This document shows, one piece after another, positions 10,331 to 21,023 of a stretch of 64,000 nt of DNA; the first letter of the stretch is position 1, and each line of letters opens with the position of its first letter. A model generated the notes under the pieces. The model was not told the DNA's origin. It ran no database searches and saw nothing but the letters and a program-made list of their open reading frames with translations. The position numbers and the translations under genes are program-made. Origin of the DNA: Neostapfia colusana (lineage: Eukaryota > Streptophyta > Magnoliopsida > Poales > Poaceae); NCBI GenBank assembly GCA_030760725.1, contig JASWHV010000003.1, positions 117,336,153 to 117,400,152 on the forward strand. Reading direction: 5' to 3'.

Positions 10331-12448
10331 ATGGCCAAGAATGGGGGTTCGGTTCCTACCTTCGAGGGCAAGAATTTTGCTTATTGGAAAGCACGCATGC
10401 GCGCTTACCTTGAGGCAATTGCTCCCGAAGTGTGGGAAGCGACCCACGCGGGGTTTGGAAATCTTGACTATGTTGGTGACCAACTAAAATGGGATGCTAA
10501 GGCTAGAAATGCCATATATGAATGCATTAGTCAAGATGTCTTTGCTAGGATTGCTAGTAAAGAAAAAGCGTGTGAAATTTGGGCATGTCTAATTGAAATA
10601 CATGAGGGCTCATCTCGGGTTAAAGAACTCAAATATCACATGCTTAAATCAAAATATGATGAATTTAAGATGTTTCCTCATGAGAACGTTAACCAAATGT
10701 TTTCTCGTTTAAATGTGCTCATTGAGGAAATTAACGCACTTGACATTGCTTCTCTTGGCAAGGGACTTATCAATCGCAAGATCCTCATGCTTCTACCCAA
10801 GCCCAAGTACAACATTATCAATTCAATGCTCCAAAAGGAGTCACTAGACAACATGGAAGTTTCAGAGCTCATTGGAGAAATCCATGCTCATGAGATGAGC
10901 GTACTTGGAATGATGGAGGAGTCATCCTCAAAAGCCATTGCTCTCAAGGCTTCAACCAAGAAGACAACTTCCAAGAAGAAGAAAGTGGTTGAGCCTAGCT
11001 CAAGTGAAGAAGAGCAAGAAACAAGCGAAGATGATGATGATGAACTTGCTTTGATGATGAGGAAATTCTCATGCCTCAACTCCAAGATTGCAAAGAAGGG
11101 ATACTCTTTTGATCCTAAAAAGAAAGCCTTCTTGCCAAGAAAAGATGAAAACAAGACGTGCTACAATTGTGGTGATCTAGGCCACATATCATATGATTGT
11201 CCAAGACCGGACAAAAGGAAGGAGAATGGGAAGCATTACAAGCTAGAAGAAAGTGATGATGAAGAGGAGGTTAAGCCCAAGCGTTCTTTTGGAAAGAAGA
11301 AATTTGACAAAGGCAAGAAAACCAAGCTCTTTCCAAAGAAGAGAAGAGGGCCTCAAAAGGTCTTCATGTGTGAAGCCAATGAGTGGATCACGGATGAAGA
11401 GTCAAGCGACGAAGATAGTGAAGATGAAGAAAACTTGGCGGGCCTCACCGTCGTCAACAAGGATGACTCACCTCTTCGTCCACCTCCTATGTGCCTAATG
11501 GCGAAAGGTAACTCAAAGGTATGTGAAGATTCTAGCGATGATGATGATGAGCTTTCACCCGATGAATTAGCATCTATGATTAATGAATATCATGCCATTA
11601 TAAAAAGGGAAAAGGCTAAGGTTAAGGCTCTTGAGCTAGCTCGAGCTAAGCTTGAAAGTGCCAACCTCGATTTGCATGACAAGTATGTAACCATACTTAA
11701 AGAGCATGACACGCTCAAATCAAATGTTAAGCAAATCGAGGAGGAGAATGCTCAAATCAAGTTTAAGTATCATGAGCTTGACTTAGCTAACTTAGCACTC
11801 TTGGCAAAGCACAATGAGTTGGTTCAAGAACATGAAGTGCTTAACCTTGCTTATGAAGCGATTGAACATAAAGTGAAAAACACAAAGAAAGAAACCCTTG
11901 ATGGCAAAATATCACCTAATTCACATGCCACTAATATTTTGGATGAGTCTTTGCCTTTGAAAGCAAGCCCTAGGGAGAAGGAGCTAATGGACGAAATTGA
12001 AAGTCTTCGCACTAGTATGGCAAGACTTTCTAAGGGGGAGGACAAGCACAAGGAAATCCTCTACCAACAAGCTAAAGGCTTCCACAAGAGGGGACTTGGA
12101 TCCTTCCCGGTGCCCAACAAAGGAAAGGTGCCCTCACCGGAGCTTAGGACAAGCTTCATCAAGGAAGTTGGTTCCTATTGCCAACATTGTGAGGTCACCG
12201 GACATCACACGAGGGAGTGTCCTCTTCCCAACCGTCCTTCTCCCAAATTGCCTCCCAACTACAAATCTACGTTCAATGATTATCACTATCTATTGAGCAA
12301 AGTAGGTGAAAAAGTGAAGGCAAGGTTCATCGGCAAAGACATCAAGGGCATGAAGGGGAGGCTCCCCAAGCAACTTTGGGTTCCAAAAACACTTGTATCA
12401 CACATACAAGGACCTAAGTTGGCTTGGGTTCCTAAACTCAAAAACTAA
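10331..12448 (+). CDS. gag: Copia 1 Gag polyprotein (705 aa), intact
   Basis: This is the structural protein of the virus-like particle, binding genomic RNA. The N-terminal part (about residues 1-200) has the copia gag fold signature (F-E-G-K-N-F-x-Y-W-K). A Lys- and Ser/Glu/Asp-rich linker follows, then CCHC knuckle 1 (C-Y-N-C-x4-G-H-x4-C, near residue 277), acidic and basic tracts, a long predicted coiled coil (about 405-575) and CCHC knuckle 2 (C-Q-H-C-x4-G-H-x4-C, near 617). Two knuckles and a long coiled coil make it about twice the usual copia Gag length, which fits Sireviruses. The start is the ATG 47 bp after the primer-binding site. It differs from copia 2 by one Asp codon in an acidic run and a few substitutions. 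Confidence 0.9.
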   Translation: MAKNGGSVPTFEGKNFAYWKARMRAYLEAIAPEVWEATHAGFGNLDYVGDQLKWDAKARNAIYECISQDVFARIASKEKACEIWACLIEIHEGSSRVKELKYHMLKSKYDEFKMFPHENVNQMFSRLNVLIEEINALDIASLGKGLINRKILMLLPKPKYNIINSMLQKESLDNMEVSELIGEIHAHEMSVLGMMEESSSKAIALKASTKKTTSKKKKVVEPSSSEEEQETSEDDDDELALMMRKFSCLNSKIAKKGYSFDPKKKAFLPRKDENKTCYNCGDLGHISYDCPRPDKRKENGKHYKLEESDDEEEVKPKRSFGKKKFDKGKKTKLFPKKRRGPQKVFMCEANEWITDEESSDEDSEDEENLAGLTVVNKDDSPLRPPPMCLMAKGNSKVCEDSSDDDDELSPDELASMINEYHAIIKREKAKVKALELARAKLESANLDLHDKYVTILKEHDTLKSNVKQIEEENAQIKFKYHELDLANLALLAKHNELVQEHEVLNLAYEAIEHKVKNTKKETLDGKISPNSHATNILDESLPLKASPREKELMDEIESLRTSMARLSKGEDKHKEILYQQAKGFHKRGLGSFPVPNKGKVPSPELRTSFIKEVGSYCQHCEVTGHHTRECPLPNRPSPKLPPNYKSTFNDYHYLLSKVGEKVKARFIGKDIKGMKGRLPKQLWVPKTLVSHIQGPKLAWVPKLKN

Positions 12449-12462
12449 CTTCATGTGTGTAG

Positions 12463-15400
12463 GTGAACTACAAAGCCGGAGGAAAGCATTGGGTACTCGA
12501 TAGTGGGTGCACTCAACATATGACCGGCAATGATGGTATGTTCACCTCCATAGAAAACCCCGGCAATCATGAACAAGTCACCTTTGGTGATAACTCAAAG
12601 GGGAAGGTAATTGGTTTGGGTAAAATTGCTATTTCGGCATTTGACAATTATGTGATCTTGGACTAACGTGCACATTTGACAAGAATGGTGTTGTGGTGAC
12701 TAGTGAATTAAGCAAAGAACTAATATTCAAAGGTTTTCGGCATGGACATCTTTACTTGGTGGACTTCTCCAACAAGGATGCTAGCTTGACCACTTGTCTT
12801 TTCACCAAGACAAGTTTGGGATGGCTATGGCATCGGCGCATTGCTCACATTGGGATGAGCAAGCTCAAGAAGTCATTCAAACTTGGGATGGTGACCGGCG
12901 TGAAGGATGTCACATTCGAAAAGAACAAGCTTTGTAGCGCATGTCAAGCCGGGAAGCAAGTTGCCTCACACCATCCGATGAAGACAATCGTGTCAACCTC
13001 CAAGCCACTTGAACTACTTCACATGGACCTCTTCGGACCGTCCACATACCAAAGCCTTGGCGGTAACCTCTATTGTCTTGTCATTGTTGATGACTACTCT
13101 CGCTATGCTTGGACATTGTTTCTAGGTGACAAGGGTGAAACTCCGGAAATCTTCAAGACCTTCGCTTAACGAGCGCAAAGGGAATTTCAACTTCCTATCA
13201 TCAAGGTCCGGAGTGACAACGGCACCGAGTTCAAGAACTACAACATTGGGGACTGGTGTGATCGTGAAGGCGTGAAGCACGAGTTTTCGGCCACATACAC
13301 CCCTCAACAAAATGGTGTCGTTGAAAGGAAGAACAAGACTCTCATCACCCTTGCAAGAGCAATGCTTGATGACTATGGCACGTCGGAGAAGTTTTGGGCC
13401 GAAGCAATCAACACGGCGTGCCATGCCGCAAATAGGGTCTACCTTCATCGACTACTTCAAAAGACCCCATATGAGCTCCTCATTGGGAGAAAGCCCAACA
13501 TCTCCTACTTCCGAGTCTTCGGGTGCAAGTGCTACATCTACCGCAAGAAAAGGCTCGGTAAGTTTGAAAGAAGGTGTGATGTTGGTATCTTTCTAGGTTA
13601 TGCGTCAAACTCAAAAGCATATCGAGTATTCAACCAAACCTCCGTGTTAGTTGAAGAAAGTTGTGATGTTGAGTTTGATGAGATTAATGGCTCCCAAGAG
13701 GAGAGTTTTGGTCATGATGATATAGATGATGAGCCTCTACGAGAAGCTATGAAGAACATGACCATAGGAGACATCAAGCCCGAAGTTGGGGAGAGCCATG
13801 ATCAAGGGGGAGCCTCAAGTTCCAACATCAACACCTCCATGGCGCCTCAAATTGATGAAGAAGAAGAGAAAAATGATCCATTGCCAATGCAAGATTCACA
13901 TGCCACACAACACCAAGAAGAAGAAGAAGTCCAAGGTCAAGTCCAACCACAAGACGAGCAAGATGCCTCACCACCACCAAGTGCCTCACAACCTCTTATG
14001 AGGCATGGGCGCATCTCCAAGGCACATCCGATGGATCAAATCATCGGAAGTCCGTCACGGGGAGTAAGTACTCGTTCTCGCCATGTTGCTTCATTTTGTG
14101 AACACTACTCTTTTGTTTCGTGTGTAGAACCCACAAATATTGAGGAAGCACTCCAAGATCCCAATTGGGTGATGTCTATGCAAGAAGAACTCAACAAGTT
14201 CACCCGAAATGAAGTTTGGGTATTGGAGGAGCGACCTAAGAACAAGAACGTCATCGGAACAAAGTGGGTGTACCGCAACAAGCAAGACGAGAATGGCGTG
14301 GTGGTCCGCAACAAGGCAAGGCTTGTGGCCAAGGGTTTTTCACAAGTTGAAGGACTAGATTTTGGAGAGACATTTGCCCCGGTCGCACGGTTAGAAGCTA
14401 TTCGCATACTCCTTGCTTTTGCTTCACATCACAATATTATGCTTTATCAAATGGATGTGAAAAGTGCCTTCCTCAATGGTTATATTAATGAGCTTGTTTT
14501 CGTTGAGCAACCTCCCGGGTTTGAAGATCCGAGGAATCCTAACCATGTGTATAGGTTACACAAGGCGCTCTACGGGCTCAAGCAAGCACCTAGGGCATGG
14601 TATGAACGTCTAAGGGATTTCCTAGTCATGCAAGGATTCAAGATCGGGAGGGTGGACACCACACTTTTCACCAAGGACATCAACGGGGATTTATTTCTTT
14701 GTCAAATTTACGTTGATGACATTATTTTTGGCTCAACTAACAAATCTCTTAGCCTTGAGTTTGGCACCATGATGTCTAGGGAGTTCGAGATGTCAATGAT
14801 TGGAGAACTCAATTTCTTCCTAGGATTTCAAATCAAGCAACTTCAAGAGGGGACTTTCATCTACCAAGAAAAGTACACCAAAGACCTCTTGAAGAAGTTT
14901 AAAATGGAAGATTGCAGCTCAAGAAGTACTCCAATGGCAACAAATTGTCATCTTGACGCGGACATGGACGGTAAACCTATTGATCAATCTCATTACCGTT
15001 CCATGATTGGTTCATTATTATATCTTACCGCATCTAGGCCCGATATCATGTTTAGTGTGTGCTTGTGTGCTCGCTTTCAAGCGGCACCTAAAGAATCGCA
15101 TCGTAAGGCGGTCTTTAGGATACTTAGATATCTCAAGCATACCCCAAGTGTAGGTTTGTGGTACCCCAAGAACGCTAGTTTTCATCTCTTGGGTTACTCG
15201 GATTCGGACTTTGCCGGATGCCGTGTGGATCGCAAGAGTACCTCCGGTGGGTGCCACTTACTTGGGCGTTCCCTAGTATCTTGGTCGAGCAAAAAGCAAA
15301 ACTCCGTGGCTTTGTCCACCACGGAGGCAGAATATATAGCGGCCGGTGCATGTTGTGCCCAAATTCTATATATGAAGCAAACCCTTTTGGACTTTGGAAT

Positions 15401-15662
15401 TAAGTTTGATTGTGTGCCTCTCCTTTGTGACAATGAAAGTGCGGTTAAGATAGCTAGAAACCCCGTTCAACACTCCCGCACTAAGCACATTGATATTCGC
15501 CATCACTTCTTGCGGGACCATGAGGCTAAAGGAGACATCTCTTTGCAAGGTGTTAGGTCCGAAGAACAATTGGCGGATATCTTCACTAAACCACTTGATG
15601 AGAAAACTTTTTCTAGACTAAGAAGTGAATTAAATGTGCTAGATGCATCTAACGTCATGTAA
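12463..15662 (+). pseudogene. pol: Copia 1 pol (PR-IN-RT-RH), broken
   Basis: Protease motif D-S-G-C lies at the start, followed by integrase, RT with Y-V-D-D and RNase H, as in the intact copia 2 pol. Two lesions inactivate it. A 68-bp block present in copia 2 (23325-23392) is replaced by 10 bp at 12635-12644, a net loss of 58 bp that shifts the frame between protease and the integrase zinc finger. An AAA-to-TAA nonsense lies at 13167-13169 inside the integrase core. From 13170 to 15662 the frame is open and holds the second catalytic Asp, the catalytic Glu and all of RT and RNase H. The frame is closed upstream by TAG at 12460-12462, as in copia 2. Confidence 0.92.
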
Positions 15663-17040
15663 GTTGCCATGTTCATGTAAGGTTGCATATCAAATAGGTC
15701 TTGTCTAACTCCCAAAGGATAGGGGCAAGCTAGAAATAGCTTTTCCTGAGAAAGCCTTTGGCAGGTTTAAACTTGGCAAGATAGATTTACATTACGCCTT
15801 GCATGATTCCTGCCATATAGACTTGCACTCATTCAATATCTTGCATTATTTTGTTTGGCATTGCAAACGGTAGATTGTCACAAAGGGGAACCCACATCAT
15901 GAGAAGGAGACCTGTTCGAAATGCAATATCTCAACTCATATAATGTGGATAGAGCAAAATTCTAAAGGTACATGCTTTAAGGAGATAGAAGTTTTCTATA
16001 CTCTAGCTCACAAAGCATGGGCCTTACATTTTCATGGTTTCACTCCTAACCTTGTGTGTTCTCTTTGCTTAAGGGCTTAGCCAATATGTGGCACTATATT
16101 TAAAGCCTTATATTAGAGGTTAGGAGTTGCCCAAAAAGTCCGAGGACCCATCCTTATCTTTGTGTGTTTAAGTCCAAGGACACATATGGGCAGTCTTAGG
16201 TTTTCTGTAGTCATCGGATTATCCGATGCCAGGGCCAGCAGATCATCGGATCAATTGGTGCTTCAGTTCAAGTCAGATGTCACAAATCAACCGATGAGTT
16301 CATTTCAGAAGACATCGGAGCATCCGGTGTTCAGTTTTCCTGGTGCCCTGCAGAAATCGACCGATGATCGCCACCTCAACGTCGGTCCATCTGGTGTTCA
16401 AAGAGAGTTTTTGGAACAACTCTCTGTTGAACTCGACCGATGCATCCTCCGATGATCATCGGTCCATCCGGTGTTTTATGCGCGGCTAGGGTTTGCCCGA
16501 ACAGTTTAAAAAGCGGACTCGGCCGGATTTCGTTTTTTCTTTTCTCTTCTTCTCGACCTCCGTCGCCGTCCGTCGCCCTCGCCGGCTCTCCCACGCGCCT
16601 CCGCCTCCCAGCTGCCGCCGCCGGCTCCAGGCGCCGCCGCCTCTCCCGCGCACGCCGCCTCCCGCGCGCTCCGCCTCCCAGCCGCCGCCGCCCTTCCCAG
16701 GCGCCGCCGTCGCCTCCTCCCAAGGGCCGCCGCCGCCCTTCCCAGGCGCCGCCGCTGCCTCCTCCCTGGAGCCGCCACCGCCATCTTTCGGCCGCCTAGG
16801 CGCCATCCGTGCCCGCGCCGCCGCCTCTCCCGAGCGTGTCGTCGCTGTTTCACCGCACCGCCGCGCCTCCCTCGCCGTCTCCCCTCCACCACTCGCCGCC
16901 GGTTCACATCACCCTCTCCGCTAGGATCTCGTCGTGCTTCGCCGCTCGTCGATAAGGTTTGCTCCGTGCCGCGTGACGCCCTTCGTTGTTTTCGTCGTTC
17001 ATCTTCACCGTCGCTAACCCTAGCTCTCAATTGCATCAAG
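15663..17040 (+). other. Copia 1 spacer between pol and ORF3
   Basis: No convincing gene. The first half is AT-rich. From 16212 to about 16480 there are CATCGG/CCGATG palindromes like those of U3, including a perfect 8+1+8 palindrome at 16212-16228 and CGATGATCATCG at 16450-16461. From about 16556 to 16965 the sequence is very GC-rich and made of CCG/CGC repeats. That makes long open frames on both strands which I judge to be composition artefacts. The block may act as promoter and 5' UTR for ORF3; this is inferred. Confidence 0.6.
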
Positions 17041-19148
17041 ATGGGCCGCGATCGCAAAGGAAAGGGCAAGGCTATTGAGGAGCCCGCCACGAAGAAGCGC
17101 AAGATGTCCAAGGACGGTCGTCGTGCGGAGTTGGCCGCTCGCGCCGCCGAGGAGCGTGAGCGCGGCCATCGCGGTTCCTTACGGATCCGCGAGTCCCGGC
17201 AGAGGCAGGAGCAGCCTCCGATCCAGTCGGTGCCTCCCGAGGGCTCCGACGAGGAGGAGACCGAGGTGCCGCCTCTCATCCGCCGGCGCACCCCGAGGAC
17301 TCGGGGAGGTGGACAGACTCCTACGGCGAGTCGGCGCCCCTCTGCAGCTGACCGCGCCGAGGACAGAGAAGCCGAAAGGGCCATCCACCTGATGGACACA
17401 GCAGTCCGAGTTGCCGAAGAGGTCAGACTCACTGACTACAGGAAGATGAAGGCAAGGCAACTAAAGAAGCTCAGATGGTCGGCGTTGATCGAGGAGTGGT
17501 TCCCACGACCTAGGGACGCTCGAGTTGACTCCCGGTTCTGGACCCTGACACAGGCGTCCCTATACGAGACTTATAGGCGTCGGGGTCACAAGCTATTCCA
17601 GCATAACAGCATTGATGGGATCAGCTTGCAGTGGCAGCAGGACACGGGATCAGGCCCCTGTTTGAGAGATACAGAGGACTGGCGGACTTGCTCTCACACA
17701 CGAGGAGTGCTTACGTCGAGGAGTGGGTTAGGGTGTTCTACGCGACACTCTACGTCTCTGAGGGTCGTCGCTCGATTCACTTCATGTTCATGGGGCGAAT
17801 CCACGACGTATCTCGAGACCTGTTGGGCAGACTGCTTGGTGTGGAGCTCTCCACTACGTGCCTGCACCAGATAGTCTACGGAGACGCAGATCCGCCGAGG
17901 AGGCCACTGACTGGAGGAGTGGCACCGCCCTTCGAGGAGATCAGAGGTCTGTTCACACAGCCGTTCACACCTGACCAGCCGAGGGTGCCAGCGCTTCTCA
18001 CCCCAGCAGCTCGGACAGTTCACCACGTCCTCAGGCGTACCCTGCTACCGAGGTCCGGCTACTTGGAGGGTTTCACGAGCCTTCAGCAGACTATCCTGTT
18101 CTATGTGATGAACGGGATGGAGTTCGACATAGTAGACATTCTGATCTGCGAGATGGAGGACGTGATCACCGACGGAGTTGGGATGCTACGACAGCTGGTC
18201 TTTGGTCACTGGATCTGTCACCTTCTTCACCAGCTGGTTCCAGAGGACACTCCAGGAGTCTCTCAGCTGACGGAGATGCACGTGACCCGGTTCAGCCACT
18301 ACCGAGTCCCCACTCCGGGAGACCGCCGCCTTGGCCGTCCCGTCGAGCGTGAGGTTCGAGCCAGACTGTCAGAGGAGGACTGGGCAGAGCTGACTCAGGA
18401 GGACGCAGAGCTGGCACAGGCAGAGGCTCAGGGAGGAGACCTACAGCACGTATGGTCGGATAGCGACACTAGTGACAGTGCCGAGGAGTACTTCCCTCCT
18501 GCTCCTCCCTCACCGAGGCAGCACGACGCAGAGGCAGGAGGCTCAGCTGCTCCATCACCTACACCTCCTCCAGTGTCAGAGGCTCAGGTGACTCATCCGT
18601 CAGAGCTCACCACCTTACTTCAGCGGATGGCTCAGCAGCAGGAGCTGCAAGCAGCTCGACAGGAGCAGCTTCAGAGGCAGCAGCAGGAGATGCAGCTGGA
18701 GATCGCCCGTCAGAGGCGAGAGGACACCGACAGGTTCACCAACCTTGTCGATCAGATGACGCGACGCACTCTGGACCAGCAGCAGCAGACTCAGCAGATG
18801 CTGTTGGGCATCCTGGGGTTGGTCACCAACCTCTACCAGCAGACTGGAGTGGCTCTTCCACCTCAGCACTTGGGACTCAGTCAGGCTCCAGGTGCACCCC
18901 CACTGGCACCAGCTCCAGTACTGCCACCGACGTCGCTCCAGTCCTCACCTCTTCCGGCAGTACCTCCACCGGCGCCAGCAGTCTCAGCGGATCCCCCAGC
19001 AGCTCCAGCTCCAGCTCCAGCCCCCACAGCAGCTCCAGCTCCTCCCGCTCCAGCTCCAGCACCAGCGACCTCCAACTCCAGCAGCTCCGGCGACAGCACC
19101 GTCGACGCCGACCGCTTCACCATCGCCAGGAGCGCGCCTGAGTCGTAG
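17041..19148 (+). pseudogene. Copia 1 third ORF (Sirevirus env-like position), frameshifted
   Basis: The start is the ATG at 17041, preceding a Lys/Arg-rich N-terminus with a K-K-R-K nuclear-localisation-like motif near residues 18-21. A one-base deletion near 17615 (copia 2 has GACTGG where this copy has GATGG) shifts the frame at about codon 191, and the rest is open in the other frame to 19148. The middle part is a conserved globular-looking domain similar to the domain found in plant transposon-associated proteins. It is followed by a Gln-rich coiled coil and a Pro/Ala-rich tail. I see no signal peptide or membrane segment, so calling it an envelope protein is not supported. Confidence 0.75.
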
Positions 19149-19501
19149 GCACTCGACTTCCCTTTTTGGTGTCTTGATGCCAAAGGGGGAGAAGAGTTAG
19201 AGTCAGGGGGTGGGTTAGCTCAGTTCTAGGGGGAGTGTCTATGTCTATCCTTTTGCTACTATATTTGAGATTGTCCATCCTTTTGCTACTTTATTTGAGA
19301 TTGACCGTTATTATTATTTGCCATTATTGTACTCCGGGTGCTACTCTGTGCTCTTACGCTTTATCGTTTATTATTTGAGCCTTCGAGCCACTTGTGTTGC
19401 AATTTGTACCTGTTATATTTCTTTTTGAGCATTGCGTTTTAATTCAATTAATTCTATGCTCTACTCGTTGTGTTGTCATCAATCACCAAAAAGGGGGAGA
19501 T
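19149..19501 (+). other. Copia 1 3' untranslated region with multiple polypurine tracts
   Basis: G-rich purine tracts occur at about 19179-19195, 19205-19215 and 19227-19237, and the priming tract AAAAAGGGGGAGAT at 19488-19501 abuts LTR2. Several PPT-like copies upstream of the 3' LTR are a known Sirevirus hallmark. Confidence 0.8.
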
Positions 19502-20963
19502 TGAAAGCATCTAGGCCCCCGTGAGATATGGTTTCGGTGATTAATGACAACCGTTCGTTATTACTAATGAGTTTGTGGATGCGAGGTTTCACATATATCA
19601 CATCAACCGTTAATGAACTATATATTCACACCATCTACTGCTCATTGGATACAAATGGAGACCCCTCAACGATCTATTCTAAGGGGTCATTCGATATGAA
19701 GAACTCATACAAACAAATCTATTCTATCAAAATTGGCAACACAAGAAGCGTACACTTTACCGTAATATCATTTCAAACAAGTGTCAAAGAGGTCACTCAA
19801 GAAGATTCCAAAAGATCAACTCAAAACAACTCGAAGCAAACAAGTTGCATTCACCGGATCATCCGATGTCTTGCAAAATGACTACATCGGTCGAGTTTGA
19901 GTTGGCAGAAAAAGAAGACCTCAGAGCCCAGTACACACCGGATCATCCGATGTGAAGGAAGTGGCACATCGGTTGATTTCAACAGAAGGATAATTTCTGA
20001 GTAATTTTGAAGATCAACTCACCGGATCATCCGATGATAAAGTAAGTGAACATCGGTCAAGTTCAACCGAAACATTATTTCTGAACCAATTCTGAAGATC
20101 AACTCACCGGATCATCCGATGATGAGTTAAAATAACATCGGCCGATTAAAAGATCCAACGGTTATATCCAACGGTCACATCTGACACATGACATCAGCTA
20201 ATTTGGAATTCGACCGATGATCATATAAAGGGGTGCATCGGAGGATCCGATGTTAACTGACAAAAGTCTGACCACTTTTCCAACGGCTATCTCGTGTGGG
20301 CTGGCTATAAATACCCCTCCAACCGGCCATTTCGACAAGTCTTGATCACCAGAGCCTCTCTAGACATTCTCAAGCATTCAAGACCAAGAGCTACCACTTC
20401 CACACTTCAAAACCTCTTGTACTCCAACTATAGGTTATATCTAGCTAGAGAGAAGCTTGTGTGCGTCCATTCTTGGTGATTGGAATCTCTAGGCTAGTGA
20501 GAGAGAGTGTCTTGGTGACTTCTCTCACCTTGTAAACGTTGGAGGAAGAAGAGATCACTCCGGAGCTTACCAAGGTGTTTGTGGAAGCCCGGAGGATCAC
20601 CGTTGTACAAGGCTTGAGCTCCACCTTGCCGGAGAAGGCGAACGGAGAAAGATAGTGGATTCCCTCGTCTTGGTGACTTGGGAGTGGCTATACCCTTTGG
20701 TGGGTGCCACAACGTGGACGTAGGAAGATTTTTGTGATCTTACCGAACCACGGGAAAAATCGCCGTGTCTCCGAGTCTCCACGGGAGTTTGCATTTTTCT
20801 CCTCACCCCTTACTATTACGCTTTTACTATTCCGCACTTAACTCTCTTGCTTGCGTAGTTAGTTTGCATAGGGAATTGGGCTTCAACCATTAAAGTTTTA
20901 AATTGCTCTAAAATTTTAAAAAGCCCAATTCACCCCCCCCTCTTGGGCGTTTCGATCCTTACA
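19502..20963 (+). repeat. Copia LTR2 (1462 bp), shared by both units
   Basis: It serves as 3' LTR of copia 1 and 5' LTR of copia 2. It begins TGAAAGCATC after the PPT and ends CCTTACA before the primer-binding site at 20966-20977. Palindromes start at 19852, 19936, 20020 and 20105. It has no target duplication on either side, as expected for a recombinant LTR. Confidence 0.92.
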
Positions 20964-20965
20964 AT

Positions 20966-20977
20966 TGGTATCAGAGC
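20966..20977 (+). other. Copia 2 primer-binding site
   Basis: TGGTATCAGAGC, a match to initiator-Met tRNA, lies two bases after LTR2. Confidence 0.9.
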
Positions 20978-21023
20978 AAGGTTGCTCATTGGATTATTCT
21001 AGCTTCACCGCTAGAGAGCGAAA

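Noticed and set aside
16212..16480. Palindrome cluster as a CRISPR-like or satellite array
   Set aside because: Spacing and unit sequence are irregular, there are no unique spacers of constant length, and the setting is a plant retrotransposon.
16493..17432. Long open frames on both strands rich in Pro/Arg/Ala/Gly
   Set aside because: They lie in a CCG/CGC-repeat block where almost every frame is open. They lack recognisable domains and are length-variable between copia 1 and copia 2 (27234-27681).
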